A stretch of DNA of 64,000 bases from BJHQ01 sp964654285 (GCA_964654285.1 CAZZJC010000027.1:10389-74388), one strand, 5' to 3'; counted from the first letter of the stretch, positions 8,784 through 19,181 are shown. The notes: generated by a model from the letters alone, not told the origin. Program-made: numbers and translations.

Positions 8784-9637
8784 TCCTTCAGCCAGGCGAA
8801 CAACGCGTCGCCGGGGCAGGAGCTCGCACTCAGTTCGCGGTGGCCATAGACCTGGGTCAGCGAAAGACCGAAGCGGCTGCGGCTGTCGTCGAGGAAGGCG
8901 CGCAGGGCGCGCAGCTGCTTCGGCGTCGGCAGCTTGTGCATGAAGTCGCCCATCACCGCGATGCCGAGATTGTTGCTGTTGTTGTGCAGGGTGTGGGTGC
9001 CCTTGAAGTGGGCTGGGCGACCCTCGTAGATGTTGCAGATGCCGTCGTCGCGGCCGACCAGGTAGTGGTAGCCGATCGACGGCCAGTGCCGGCCTGAGCG
9101 ATGGTAGTTGTCGATGCGCTTGAGCAGTTCGGCATCGGGCACCCCGGCGAGGCCGGGCGTCTCGTCGGTATGGTGCACGGTGATCTTCAGCACCTTGCCC
9201 ATCGCCTCGCGCTTGGGCCCGATCTTGGCGTCGGTCCACGATGATCGCGGTACGAGGCGATATGGTTCGCCGTCGCTCACGGCTTCGGGTGCGCTGGGCT
9301 TGGTCACCGGCGTCGCTCCGATGATCGCGATCGCGCCGGGCAGCCAGAGCCGGGTGCCGGGTTGCAGGCGGTCGCTGGAAAGCCGGTTCGCCTCCTTGAT
9401 GTCTGCGACCGGGATGCCGGCCCGGCGACTGATCGCGGCGAGCGTGTCGCCGCGTTCGACGGTGTAGAACAGCCCGCTGTCGCCGCCGATCGTCTCGGGT
9501 CCACCTGGGCGCACCGGCGTGATCGGGGCGTATTCCTGGTTCTGCGGGGTGCGGATGCAACCCGAGGCGAGCACGGCGGCGGTGCCGACCAGGAATCCGC
9601 GCCGGGTGATGCGGGTGGACCGTTCTGCGGAGGGCAT
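8759..9637 (-). CDS. Tat-targeted lipoprotein with LysM and N-acetylmuramoyl-L-alanine amidase domains
   Basis: 292 residues. The N-terminus holds a twin-arginine pair at 12-13 (ITRRGFLVG) and a lipobox LASGC with the lipidated cysteine at 27, so it should be folded, exported by Tat and anchored as a lipoprotein. A LysM peptidoglycan-binding repeat follows at about 57-102 (YTVERGDTLAAISRRAG). From about 128 an amidase_2/PGRP-type domain shows ITVHHTDETPG with a zinc ligand, YHYLVGRDDG, VYGHREL with the second zinc ligand, and SCPGD with the third. Known role: cleaves the amide between MurNAc and the stem peptide, in wall recycling or remodelling. It is convergent with plsC (25-bp overlap). 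Confidence 0.88.
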   Translation of the reverse strand: MPSAERSTRITRRGFLVGTAAVLASGCIRTPQNQEYAPITPVRPGGPETIGGDSGLFYTVERGDTLAAISRRAGIPVADIKEANRLSSDRLQPGTRLWLPGAIAIIGATPVTKPSAPEAVSDGEPYRLVPRSSWTDAKIGPKREAMGKVLKITVHHTDETPGLAGVPDAELLKRIDNYHRSGRHWPSIGYHYLVGRDDGICNIYEGRPAHFKGTHTLHNNSNNLGIAVMGDFMHKLPTPKQLRALRAFLDDSRSRFGLSLTQVYGHRELSASSCPGDALFAWLKDYRTGRAG

Positions 9638-9689
9638 GGGCGGATGCTGGGTGATCGGCCCGTTTCGGCAACCGGCCCGTCGCCGGCCT

Positions 9690-11924
9690 TCAGCGTCCGA
9701 GCAGCGTCAACAGGCCCGCCTCGTCGATCACCGTGACGCCAAGTTCCTGCGCCTTGGCCAGCTTCGATCCCGCGTCGGAACCGGCAACGACATAGTCGGT
9801 CTTCTTCGAGACCGAACCCGCGCAGCGACCGCCGGCGGCGGTGATGAGCTTCTCCGCCGCGTCGCGGCTGAGCGTCGGCAGGGTGCCGGTGAGGACGAAA
9901 GCCTTGCCGGCGACGCCGGCCACCGCCAGCACCTCCGCCTGCGGCTGGTCGAGACGGACGCCGGCGGTCTTGAGCCGTTCGACCGTGGCGACCACCGCCT
10001 CGCTGGTCAGCGCGGCGAACAGCGGGGTCGCGGTGTCCTCGTCCATCTGGGCGATGGGCTGGACGTTGAGCGCCTCGCGTTCGGCGTCGAGCGCCTTGGA
10101 TTTCTTCTTGCTGACCGCGAGCACCGCGCTGCGGTCGCCGGCGCGGTAGCTGCGTGCGAACGCGAGCAGCGCCTGCCATGAGCCGAAGCGCGCGGCGAGA
10201 TCAGCCGCCAGCTTCTCGCCCAGGCGCGGGATGCTCAGCCCCAGCAGGACGCGGGCGAGGCCGCGCGCGCGGCTTTCGGCCAGCGCACTGATCAGGTTGC
10301 TGGCGTTCTTGGGGCCGAAGGTGCGGCGCTTGCCGTTGGTATCGGTTTCCATCTCCAACGGCGCGAGCTGGTCGGCGGTGAGGGCGAAGAGCTGGTCCGG
10401 CGCGGCGACTCCCAGGCGGTCGACGAGCTGGTCGACCACCGCCGCGCCGAGGCCCCGGATGTCGAGCGCGGCCCGGCTGGCGAAGTGGCGCAGGCGCTCG
10501 CGCACCTGGGCCGGGCAGGAGAAATTCGGGCAGAGGTGGCCGACCGCCTCGGCGGTGCGCTCCTCGACCACCGCGCCGCCGCAGGCCGGGCAGGCGGTGG
10601 GCCAGGGCACGGGCAGCGTGCCGGACGGGCGGCGATCGATCACGACCGATACGACCTGCGGGATGATCTCGCCGGCCTTCTCCACCAGCACGGTGTCGCC
10701 GACGCGCACGTCCTTGCGTTCGATCTCGCCGAAATTGTGCAGGCTGGCGCGCGCCACGGTGGTGCCGGCCACGAACACCGGTTCCAGCTCGGCGACCGGG
10801 GTCAGCTTGCCGGTCTTGCCGACCTGGACGGTGATCGCGCGCAGCACGGTGGCGCGGCGCTCGGGCGGGAACTTGTAGGCGATGGCCCAGCGCGGGTGGT
10901 GCTCGGTCGCGCCGAGTTCGTCCTGGCGCGAGGTGTCGTCGAGCTTGAGCACCATGCCGTCGATGTCGTGGTCGAGACGCGGCCGTTCGCCGACGAATTC
11001 CAGGCAGTGGCGGTAGGCCGCCACGACGCCCTGCAGCCGGCGTGCGCCGGGATGCACCTGGAACCCCCGTGCTTTCAGCCAGGCGATGCGCTCCCACTGG
11101 CTCGCGGGCAGCGCGACGCCCTCGGCCCAGGCGATGTGGTAGAGGAAGCTCGCCACCCCGACGCCGGCGAGCGAGGCCGGATCCTTGCGCTTGATCAGGC
11201 CGGCGCAGCCGTTGCGCGGATTGATGAGCGGCGCCTCGCCCGCGGCGACCAGCTTGCGGTTGTGGGCGTCGAAGGCCGCCCGCGGCAGGTAGAGCTCGCC
11301 ACGCACCTCGAAGCGGCCGGCGACGGCAACGCGTTCCGGGGCCGCGCCGGCGGCACGCACCTGGGCGGTGACATCATCGCCGGCAACTCCGTCGCCACGG
11401 GTCACCGCCTGCACCAGGGTGCCGTCAGCGTAGGTCAGGCTGACCGAGATGCCGTCGATCTTCGGCTCGATGGTGAGGTCGAGCTCGGCCGCCTCGTCGA
11501 GACCGAGCGCCTTGGCGGTGCGCCGCTGCCACTGTTCGAGCTGGCCGAGCGCGAACGCCTTGCGCGCACCCCGGCCGGATTCGGTCAGCGCGTCGCCCGG
11601 GATCTGCTCCGGCCGGGGGTCGGCCCCGTCGACGAGCTGGTCGGGCCAGGTCGCGGCCTTTTCCAGCGACAGCATGGGCTGGCGGTGGCGCACCTTGGCG
11701 AAGCCCTCGCGATGGTCGTCGCCGAGCGAGCGGGTGTAGCGCTCGGCCTCGGCGAGTCCCAGGCGGTCGGCCAGGGCGTCGTAGTCGCGGCGCAGCGCAT
11801 CGTAGTCGGCATCGCTGATGACAGGTGCGGCCTGGGCGTAGTACAGCTCGTCGTGGCGTTTGAGCTCGGCTGCCAGGCGGACGAGTTCGGCAACATCAGG
11901 GGCCGGGGAGGGGGGCATGGCCAC
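9690..11924 (-). CDS. ligA: NAD-dependent DNA ligase
   Basis: 744 residues, longer than the usual 660-700. Domain Ia begins with LKRHDELYYAQ and SDADYDALRRDY. The adenylation lysine is K155 in IEPKIDGIS, about 40 residues later than in E. coli because of an Ala/Glu-rich insertion around 90-145. Then come an OB domain, a four-cysteine zinc finger (CPACGG ... CPNFSCPAQ), helix-hairpin-helix repeats (LDIRGLG and following) and a C-terminal BRCT domain (FVLTGTLPTLSRDAAEKL). It seals nicks in replication and repair using NAD+. It is transcribed away from rpsA across a 299-base spacer and is not obviously in an operon. Confidence 0.95.
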   Translation of the reverse strand: MAMPPSPAPDVAELVRLAAELKRHDELYYAQAAPVISDADYDALRRDYDALADRLGLAEAERYTRSLGDDHREGFAKVRHRQPMLSLEKAATWPDQLVDGADPRPEQIPGDALTESGRGARKAFALGQLEQWQRRTAKALGLDEAAELDLTIEPKIDGISVSLTYADGTLVQAVTRGDGVAGDDVTAQVRAAGAAPERVAVAGRFEVRGELYLPRAAFDAHNRKLVAAGEAPLINPRNGCAGLIKRKDPASLAGVGVASFLYHIAWAEGVALPASQWERIAWLKARGFQVHPGARRLQGVVAAYRHCLEFVGERPRLDHDIDGMVLKLDDTSRQDELGATEHHPRWAIAYKFPPERRATVLRAITVQVGKTGKLTPVAELEPVFVAGTTVARASLHNFGEIERKDVRVGDTVLVEKAGEIIPQVVSVVIDRRPSGTLPVPWPTACPACGGAVVEERTAEAVGHLCPNFSCPAQVRERLRHFASRAALDIRGLGAAVVDQLVDRLGVAAPDQLFALTADQLAPLEMETDTNGKRRTFGPKNASNLISALAESRARGLARVLLGLSIPRLGEKLAADLAARFGSWQALLAFARSYRAGDRSAVLAVSKKKSKALDAEREALNVQPIAQMDEDTATPLFAALTSEAVVATVERLKTAGVRLDQPQAEVLAVAGVAGKAFVLTGTLPTLSRDAAEKLITAAGGRCAGSVSKKTDYVVAGSDAGSKLAKAQELGVTVIDEAGLLTLLGR

Positions 11925-12045
11925 GATTCTGGACCGGTTGGCTGCCCGGCAACGCAGGCGGCGGTCCGGAACGCGCCGTTGCGGCCCCGACTTGGCAGCC
12001 GATGGGTGATTTCCGGTCCGCCAGGATGGGCAGGCCCGGCTGGAT

Positions 12046-12072
12046 TTGACAACCCGGCCCGACTGCTAACCT
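12046..12072 (+). promoter_or_regulatory. Probable rpsA promoter in the ligA-rpsA spacer
   Basis: A perfect TTGACA at 12046-12051 is followed by TGC-TAACCT, an extended -10 whose hexamer is at 12067-12072 (15-base spacer). It leaves a leader of about 145 bases before rpsA, long enough for autogenous control of S1. The rest of 11925-12223 is GC-rich, with nothing else I can identify. Confidence 0.45.
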
Positions 12073-12223
12073 GCTCGCCCTCTGCACCGCTCGCTGCTGC
12101 TTTCCGGGGTGTTCCCGGCGGGCCACGAGCACCACCCAGGCCCCCGGTTCCCGCCGGACGTGCCACAGATCCCCGGCCGGCGGGCCCAGACGCCAGGACA
12201 ACGGGGGAAATCAGGGAAAACAC

Positions 12224-13858
12224 ATGTCAATCCGCACCCCCCGCATCAACGTCGTCGATGACGTGCTGATGGCGACCGAGCTCGAGGCCGCCTACGGCCC
12301 CGACGCCGAGAAGCTCATCGCCGCCAGCATCGGCAGCGGCGGCAAGGACCAGTTCGAAGCCCGCTCGATCGTGACCGGCTTCGTGGTCGGCCATCACAAC
12401 GACGACATCGTCGTCGACATCGGCTACAAGTCCGAAGGCTGCGTCCCCAAGGAAGAATTCAATGAAGCCGAGGTGCCGGTCGGCACCAAGGTCCAGGTCA
12501 TGGTCGTCGAGGTGAAGCCGAACGGCGAACTCGCCCTGTCCAAGCGCCAGGCCGACCTCCAGATCGGCTGGAACCAGGTCCTGGGCGCCAACAAGGAAGG
12601 CGACCGGGTCAAAGGCAAGGTCCTGCGCAAGATCAAGGGCGGCCTGCTCGTCGACATCGGCGTGCCGGTCTTCCTGCCAGCATCCCAGGTCGATCTGCGC
12701 CGCGCGCCGGACGTCGGCGAATACATCGGGCAGACCGTCGAGGCCGAGATCATCAAGATCGATGCCGAGCGCAAGAACATCGTGGTCTCGCGCCGCAAGG
12801 TGCTGGAAGAGGAGCGCAAGAAGAACCGCGAGAACCTGGTCAAGGAACTCCACGTCGGCGACCTGCGCGAAGGCGTGGTCAAGAACATCACCGACTTCGG
12901 CGCCTTCATCGATCTCGGCGGTCTCGACGGCCTCCTCCACATCACCGACATGTCGTGGGGCCGGGTCAACCATCCGAGCGAAGTGGTCCACATCGGCCAG
13001 CACATCGAGATCGTGGTCCTCGACTACGACAGCGAACGCGGCCGCATCAGCCTGGGTCTCAAGCAGAAGACCCGCAACCCGTGGGAAGGCATCGGCGAAC
13101 GCTACCCGATCGGCTCCACGCACGAGGGCGCGGTCGTCAACCTGATGACCTATGGCGCCTTCGTGAAGCTCGAAGACGGCATCGAAGGCCTCGTCCACGT
13201 CAGCGAGATGAGCTGGACCCGCACCGTCACCCACCCGAACGAGGTGGTGAAGGTCGGCGACAAGGTCAAGGCGATGATCCTCGAGATCGACCACGAGAAG
13301 CAGGAGATCTCGCTCGGCATGAAGCAGGCCGAGAACAACCCGTGGGACACCATCAAGGACCGCTACCCGACGGGCAAGCAGGTGACCGGCAAGGTCAAGA
13401 ACATGACCACCTACGGCGCCTTCATCGAGGTCGAGCCCGGCATCGAGGGCCTGCTGCATGTCAACGACATCAGCTGGACCAAGAAGGTCACCCATCCGTC
13501 GACCGAGTTCCAGAAGGACCAGGTCCTGACCTGCACCGTCCTGGAGATCGACAAGGAACGCCAGCGCATCTCGCTCGGCCTCAAGCAGATGACCGCCGAC
13601 CCCTGGGTCAGCGACATCCCGCAGAAGCTGAAGAAGGGCACCCCCTGCGTCGGCAAGGTGACCAAGGTCACCAACTTCGGCGTCTTCATCGACATCATGG
13701 AAGGCCTCGAAGGCCTGCTCCACGTCTCGGAGATGGATGCCAAGGCGGCGGCCAACCCCGAGGCCGCGTTGACCATCGGCCAGGAAGTGAAGGTCAAGGT
13801 CATCAATGTCGACCTGGAGACCCGCAAGATCGGCCTGTCCATGAAGGACGTCGGCTGA
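12224..13858 (+). CDS. rpsA: 30S ribosomal protein S1
   Basis: 544 residues with six S1/OB repeats at about 45-110, 125-190, 210-280, 295-365, 382-452 and 470-540. The later repeats carry the repeated signature GxVxNxxxYGAFVxLEDGIEGLVHxSE followed by tryptophan-containing loops. S1 binds the ribosome and mRNA and helps load structured or leader-poor messages. The N-terminal 40 residues (SIRTPRINVVDD) are not an S1 repeat. The start ATG follows GGGAAATCAGGGAAAACAC, with only a weak purine-rich site. A 20-bp hairpin at 13901-13946 ends the gene. Confidence 0.95.
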   Translation: MSIRTPRINVVDDVLMATELEAAYGPDAEKLIAASIGSGGKDQFEARSIVTGFVVGHHNDDIVVDIGYKSEGCVPKEEFNEAEVPVGTKVQVMVVEVKPNGELALSKRQADLQIGWNQVLGANKEGDRVKGKVLRKIKGGLLVDIGVPVFLPASQVDLRRAPDVGEYIGQTVEAEIIKIDAERKNIVVSRRKVLEEERKKNRENLVKELHVGDLREGVVKNITDFGAFIDLGGLDGLLHITDMSWGRVNHPSEVVHIGQHIEIVVLDYDSERGRISLGLKQKTRNPWEGIGERYPIGSTHEGAVVNLMTYGAFVKLEDGIEGLVHVSEMSWTRTVTHPNEVVKVGDKVKAMILEIDHEKQEISLGMKQAENNPWDTIKDRYPTGKQVTGKVKNMTTYGAFIEVEPGIEGLLHVNDISWTKKVTHPSTEFQKDQVLTCTVLEIDKERQRISLGLKQMTADPWVSDIPQKLKKGTPCVGKVTKVTNFGVFIDIMEGLEGLLHVSEMDAKAAANPEAALTIGQEVKVKVINVDLETRKIGLSMKDVG

Positions 13859-13900
13859 TCGCCTGAGGCCAGCCTCCTGACGCGCGCCGTGCGGTGCGCC

Positions 13901-13946
13901 GGAAAGCAAAGACCGTCCGGATGTTTCCGGACGGTCTTTGCTTTCC
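13901..13946. terminator. Bidirectional terminator between rpsA and the topoisomerase gene
   Basis: A perfect 20-bp stem (13901-13920 with 13927-13946) around the six-base loop ATGTTT. It lies 43 bases after the rpsA stop and 46 bases beyond the stop of the convergent topoisomerase gene. The stem is AG-rich on the left and T-rich on the right (TCTTTGCTTTCC), so it can act for rpsA transcripts without a separate U tract. Its symmetry suits termination from both sides. Confidence 0.8.
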
Positions 13947-13991
13947 GTCTTGGACGGTTTGCGTTGGCGAGCCGCGCGGCTCGCGGTGGGA

Positions 13992-15956
13992 CTACGGGGT
14001 CTTCGCCACCACGATCTTGGCGGTCGGCTTGTCACCGATGCGGGTTCCGCGCGCGCCCAGGCCGCACGGTTCGATGGTCGCGAGATCGACGGTGTTCTCA
14101 TGCACGCGTTGATTCTTGGCGGGGGCGTAGTGCACGGTGCAGATGCCGCCCGGCTGGGCCGACAGCCAGTCGATGCGGCCGTCGCGATCCTTGATCAGCT
14201 CGTATTCCTTGTCCTTGATGAAGCCCTGGATGGTGACCCGTTTGGCCCAGGGCATCTTCTCGCCATCGCGGTAGACGCAGGTGAAGGTGAAGCCCTTCTC
14301 CTGGTCGAGCACGTCGAGATGGATGATCTTGCCTTCGAGCACGGTCTTCTCGGGCGGAGCGATGACCTTGTACATGCCATCCTGGAAGATCACCAGGATG
14401 CGGTCGTATTCGCTGACCTTGAGATCGCGGTCGTAGGTCTTCACCGACGAACCGAAGAAGCCGGTGCTCGAATCGTAGCCGAGGCGGATGTTGGCGTTCG
14501 CCACCGCCTTCTTGTCGACCTCCTCCAGTTCGCGCACCTTGGTCCGGCGCGGGAACATCTTGGCGTACTTGTCATGGATGCCCTGGATCCACGCGATCGC
14601 GGTGCCGGTGAGATCCTTGAGCTTCGCCTTCACGCTCGCGATCGCGCGCACGATGTCGTCGATGTCGCGCCGGTTCTGGTCGATGTCCCACTGGCTGATC
14701 CGCTTGATGCGGATGTCCAGCAGCCTCGCGACATCCTGGTCGGTGAGGTCGCGGATGAAGAGGGCGCGGAACGGTTCCAGGCCGGTGCGCACCGCCGCAT
14801 CCACCGCCTCGGCGGTCTTCGCGGTCTCGATGCGCTTGTAGACCCGGTTCTCGATGAAGATCTGCTCCAGGGTCAATTGATGCTGCTTGTCGAGCAGTCC
14901 CGCAAGTTCGTGCTCGAGTTCCGCCTTGATGATGCGCACCAGTTCCCGCGTGCAGGCGGCGAGGATCTGCGACACCGTGAGTTCGGCCGGCTTGCGCTCG
15001 CGGATCACCACGATGTTGGAGTTCACCCCGACCTCGCAGTCGGTGTAGGCGTAGAGCTGCGGGATGACCTCGCTGGCATAAGCGCCGCGTGCCAGGTTCA
15101 GCAGGATCTCGACCCGTTCGCCGGTGCGGTCCTCGATCTTCGAGATCTTGACCTTGCCCTTTTCCGCCGCGGTCTCGATCGACGCCATCAGCGCATCCGT
15201 GGTGGTGCCGAACGGGATCTCGCGGATGACCACCGTCTTCTCGTCGAGCTCCTCGATCTTGGCGCGCAGCTTCACCTTGCCGCGTCCGTCATCGTATTCG
15301 CTCACATCCATCAAGCCGCCCTGGACGAAGTCGGGGAATATGCGCATCCTGGGCAGGGTGTCCTCGGAGCCCTTCTCGCGCCAGTGGTCGAGGATCTTGA
15401 TCTGGCACAGCAGCAGTTCGCCGAGATTGTGCGGCAGGATGGTGGTCGCCATGCCGACCGCGATGCCTTCGGTGCCGAGCATGAGGATCACCGGCAGCTT
15501 CGCGGGCAGCCATTCCGGCTCCTCATTGCGGCCGTCGTAGCTCTTCACGAACGTGGTGAGCGCCGGGTTGAAGATGGTGTCCTTGGCCAGCGGCGAGAGC
15601 CGGCATTCGATGTAGCGCGCTGCGGCGGCGCCGTCGCCGGTCACCTCGTTGCCGAAATTGCCCTGGCGCTCGATGAAATATCCGAGGTTGTCGTTGACGA
15701 CCGAGCGGCCCTTGTTGGCGAGCACCACCAGGGCGTCGCCGATCGAGGCGTCGCCATGCGGATGCAGCTTCATGCACTCGCCGATGACATTGGCGACCTT
15801 GTGGAACTTGCCGTCGTCCATCGTGAAGATGGTGTGCAGGATGCGGCGCTGCACCGGCTTGCAGCCGTCGCGCAGATCCGGGATGGCGCGGTCCACCACC
15901 ACATACGAGGCATATTCGAGGAAATTGCGCCGCATTAGCGGTTCAAGGTAGGTCAT
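13992..15956 (-). CDS. Type IIA DNA topoisomerase subunit A (ParC/GyrA family, short form)
   Basis: 654 residues from the ATG at 15956 (MTYLEPLMRRNF). An upstream in-frame ATG at 16055 would add 33 proline-rich residues without family resemblance. The breakage-reunion domain is clear: PDLRDGCKPVQRRIL at 26-40, HPHGDASIGDAL in the winged helix, and the catalytic tyrosine Y115 in AARYIECRL. It lacks the full beta-pinwheel C-terminal domain of GyrA (usual length about 850). A shorter C-terminal part follows residue 460. Such short A subunits pair with a separate GyrB/ParE-like protein, which is not in the window, so gyrase versus topoisomerase IV activity cannot be decided. Confidence 0.85.
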   Translation of the reverse strand: MTYLEPLMRRNFLEYASYVVVDRAIPDLRDGCKPVQRRILHTIFTMDDGKFHKVANVIGECMKLHPHGDASIGDALVVLANKGRSVVNDNLGYFIERQGNFGNEVTGDGAAAARYIECRLSPLAKDTIFNPALTTFVKSYDGRNEEPEWLPAKLPVILMLGTEGIAVGMATTILPHNLGELLLCQIKILDHWREKGSEDTLPRMRIFPDFVQGGLMDVSEYDDGRGKVKLRAKIEELDEKTVVIREIPFGTTTDALMASIETAAEKGKVKISKIEDRTGERVEILLNLARGAYASEVIPQLYAYTDCEVGVNSNIVVIRERKPAELTVSQILAACTRELVRIIKAELEHELAGLLDKQHQLTLEQIFIENRVYKRIETAKTAEAVDAAVRTGLEPFRALFIRDLTDQDVARLLDIRIKRISQWDIDQNRRDIDDIVRAIASVKAKLKDLTGTAIAWIQGIHDKYAKMFPRRTKVRELEEVDKKAVANANIRLGYDSSTGFFGSSVKTYDRDLKVSEYDRILVIFQDGMYKVIAPPEKTVLEGKIIHLDVLDQEKGFTFTCVYRDGEKMPWAKRVTIQGFIKDKEYELIKDRDGRIDWLSAQPGGICTVHYAPAKNQRVHENTVDLATIEPCGLGARGTRIGDKPTAKIVVAKTP

Positions 15957-16078
15957 GGAAACATCCGGGGTTGGCGAAGGAGCGCAGCATGGCGGCCCTC
16001 GTTGATCGGCAAGTGGGGGTGTCCACCGGCACGGACGCTGCCGTGAACCGGGCATTCCGCGGCGGGGATCGGCGTGAT

Positions 16079-16120
16079 TCTATGGAAGTGGGAATGGAGG
16101 TCAGCGGAAACTTCCATGGA
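16079..16120. promoter_or_regulatory. Interrupted inverted repeat between the topoisomerase gene and the HTH gene
   Basis: TCTATGGAAGT at 16079-16089 and ACTTCCATGGA at 16110-16120 form a 10/11 inverted repeat with 20 bases between. It lies in the divergent promoter region; candidate -10 boxes CATAGT/TAGTAT at 16135-16142 sit just downstream. A dimeric regulator, possibly the adjacent HTH protein itself, could bind here (inference). Confidence 0.4.
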
Positions 16121-16151
16121 CATTTTCCAAGAACCATAGTATGCTGCGCCC

Positions 16152-16628
16152 ATGAGTACCCCACTATCAGCCGCCATTCTCGAGAAAAAGAAGGCCGACG
16201 GCCTCTCCTCGATCGGCGCGCTTGCTGACGCCATCGGCGTCGGCTATTCCTCCCTCGATGGTTTGCTGCGCAAAGGCACCAAACCCAACAAGGCCACGCG
16301 CAGCAAGTATGCGAAGTGGCTGGGCGTCTCGGAAACCGAGATCGACGCCCTCTCGGCGGGCAAGGCGAAGGCCGCCCCGGCGAAGAAGAAGGCCAGCAAG
16401 CCTGCGGGCAAATCCGCCAAGGCCAAGCCGGTCGCCAAATCGGCGAAGCCCGCAGGCAAGGCGAAGGTCGCCCCCAAGGCCGCCCCCAAGGCCTCGCGCG
16501 GTCCCGCCGGCATCCTCGCCGAGGCGATCGATGTCGTCGGTAGCCTGGTGAGCGACGATCTCGCCATCGCGGTCCACGAGGCCGACGAAGGCACTCGCGA
16601 AGTCATCGCCCGCATCCTGGGCTGCTGA
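16152..16628 (+). CDS. HTH protein with a lysine/alanine-rich histone H1-like linker
   Basis: 158 residues in three parts. Residues 1-70 look like a compact helix-turn-helix: SIGALADAIGVGYSSLDGLLRKG, then KYAKWLGVSETEIDAL, recalling Cro/C1-type domains. Residues 75-115 are a Lys/Ala/Pro tract with repeated AKPxxKSAKP units, like histone H1 or the chlamydial Hc2 tail. Residues 118-158 form an acidic helical C-terminus (ILAEAIDVVGSLVSDDLAIAV). It probably binds DNA both through the HTH and through the charged linker, as a nucleoid-associated or regulatory protein. The family is not recognised with certainty. Transcribed divergently from the topoisomerase gene. Confidence 0.65.
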   Translation: MSTPLSAAILEKKKADGLSSIGALADAIGVGYSSLDGLLRKGTKPNKATRSKYAKWLGVSETEIDALSAGKAKAAPAKKKASKPAGKSAKAKPVAKSAKPAGKAKVAPKAAPKASRGPAGILAEAIDVVGSLVSDDLAIAVHEADEGTREVIARILGC

Positions 16629-16812
16629 TCCGTCGCACCGGAACCGGAGCGCGCCGAGGCCGCTCCGGTTCCGGGCTCTGCGTCCCCGCTCCGTCAAGTG
16701 CCCGGGCCATTCCGGGACGGATCGCGGGTGGCGATGGAATTCCTGCTCAATCTCCTGGTTTTTACGGTCGGATCGGATCAGAGCCGGTTGTCGTGCATCC
16801 CCAGTGTCGGTC

Positions 16813-16839
16813 TTGCTCCAGCAGTGGGCGCAATATAAT
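16813..16839 (+). promoter_or_regulatory. rpoD promoter with consensus TATAAT
   Basis: A perfect TATAAT at 16834-16839 stands out in GC-rich DNA. The best -35 is TTGCTC at 16813-16818, with a short 15-base spacer. Transcription would begin near 16846, just before the in-frame ATGs at 16860 and 16893. The upstream stretch 16629-16800 shows GC-rich sequence and no gene. Confidence 0.6.
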
Positions 16840-16892
16840 TGTGCTCCCGCGCCGGTTTCATGACGCGGCAAGCCCCCGGATCGACCGTCATC

Positions 16893-18650
<1,758 letters not shown>

Positions 18651-18785
18651 GCAGCCGACAGGCTGCTCAGGGGGAGCGCCGGAGGCGCGTTACGGGGGCG
18701 GGCAGCCCCCGGACAAACAAGAACTTGGGACGGCGAAGCCGGCCCTTCTGGCGCAGCCGGAACCCCGCGTAGCGGGGAAGTTCTT
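18651..18785. repeat. Composite palindromic element downstream of rpoD
   Basis: A string of short perfect hairpins fills this gap: 18649-18668 (8 bp, loop GACA, beginning in the rpoD stop), 18676-18688 (GCGCC/GGCGC), 18694-18710 (GGGGGC/GCCCCC) and 18763-18777 (CCCCGC/GCGGGG). Outer arms AAGAACTT (18719-18726) and AAGTTCTT (18778-18785) enclose the last part, which also contains CGGC-GAA-GCCG at 18731-18741. The arrangement resembles REP/BIME-type mobile palindromes rather than a simple terminator. Confidence 0.6.
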
Positions 18786-18826
18786 TGGAAGAGTCAGGCG
18801 CGCCGCGCCGTTGGGGTGCCTGGCAG

Positions 18827-18858
18827 GAAGCCAGCGATCGGATCCGGTCGCTGGCTTC
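18827..18858. terminator. Terminator between rpoD and the FmdB-like gene
   Basis: An 11-bp perfect stem (GAAGCCAGCGA at 18827-18837 with its complement at 18848-18858) and a 10-base loop, followed on the plus strand by TTCGTCT. It lies between two convergent genes and can serve both. Confidence 0.6.
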
Positions 18859-18876
18859 TTCGTCTCGCTGGCGGGT

Positions 18877-19143
18877 TCAGTGCGAGCACCCTGCGCCGCA
18901 GGTGTGGCTTGGCGGCGGCATCGGACACTCGCCCGTGCCGCAGGCTCCCATGCCGCAGGGCGTCGGGCTCTGGTCCTTGGTGGCGCCGATGAATCCGATG
19001 CCGCCGCTGATGATCCGGCGCACCGGCAGCCCGGTTTCGGGGTCGTGGGTCAGGGCGGGGGCGCTCATCCGCTGTTCGACCTCGAAGCGGCGCGGGGAGG
19101 TCTTGGCGTCGGTGGGGATGGTTTCGTAGACGTAGGTCGGCAT
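18877..19143 (-). CDS. FmdB-like small regulatory protein with relocated cysteines
   Basis: 88 residues. The start (PTYVYETIP) and the later LPVRRIISGGIGFIG match the FmdB family, whose usual N-terminus is a CxxC zinc ribbon. Here the two N-terminal cysteine pairs are absent (DAKTSPRRFEVEQRMS stands in that place). Instead the last 30 residues hold six cysteines (CGMGACGTGEC ... CGAGC) and end in a histidine, a possible alternative metal site. Function is unknown for most of the family. Located downstream of rpsD on the same strand but behind the strong terminator at 19182-19208. Confidence 0.65.
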   Translation of the reverse strand: MPTYVYETIPTDAKTSPRRFEVEQRMSAPALTHDPETGLPVRRIISGGIGFIGATKDQSPTPCGMGACGTGECPMPPPSHTCGAGCSH

Positions 19144-19181
19144 GGCCGCAGCCTAGCATCCGGATCCGGCCAGGAAACGAA

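Noticed and set aside
12227..14101. Minus-strand frame of 624 codons opposite rpsA
   Set aside because: It mirrors the six S1 repeats as a periodic antisense sequence and crosses the 20-bp terminator.
13938..15938. Plus-strand frame of 666 codons opposite the topoisomerase gene
   Set aside because: The catalytic tyrosine and winged-helix motifs are on the minus strand; the other frame lacks any domain and runs through the terminator arm.
16839..16892. Extended N-terminus of the sigma factor from TTG 16839
   Set aside because: The TTG overlaps the TATAAT box, so it would not be in the transcript; ATG 16893 gives a family-like start.
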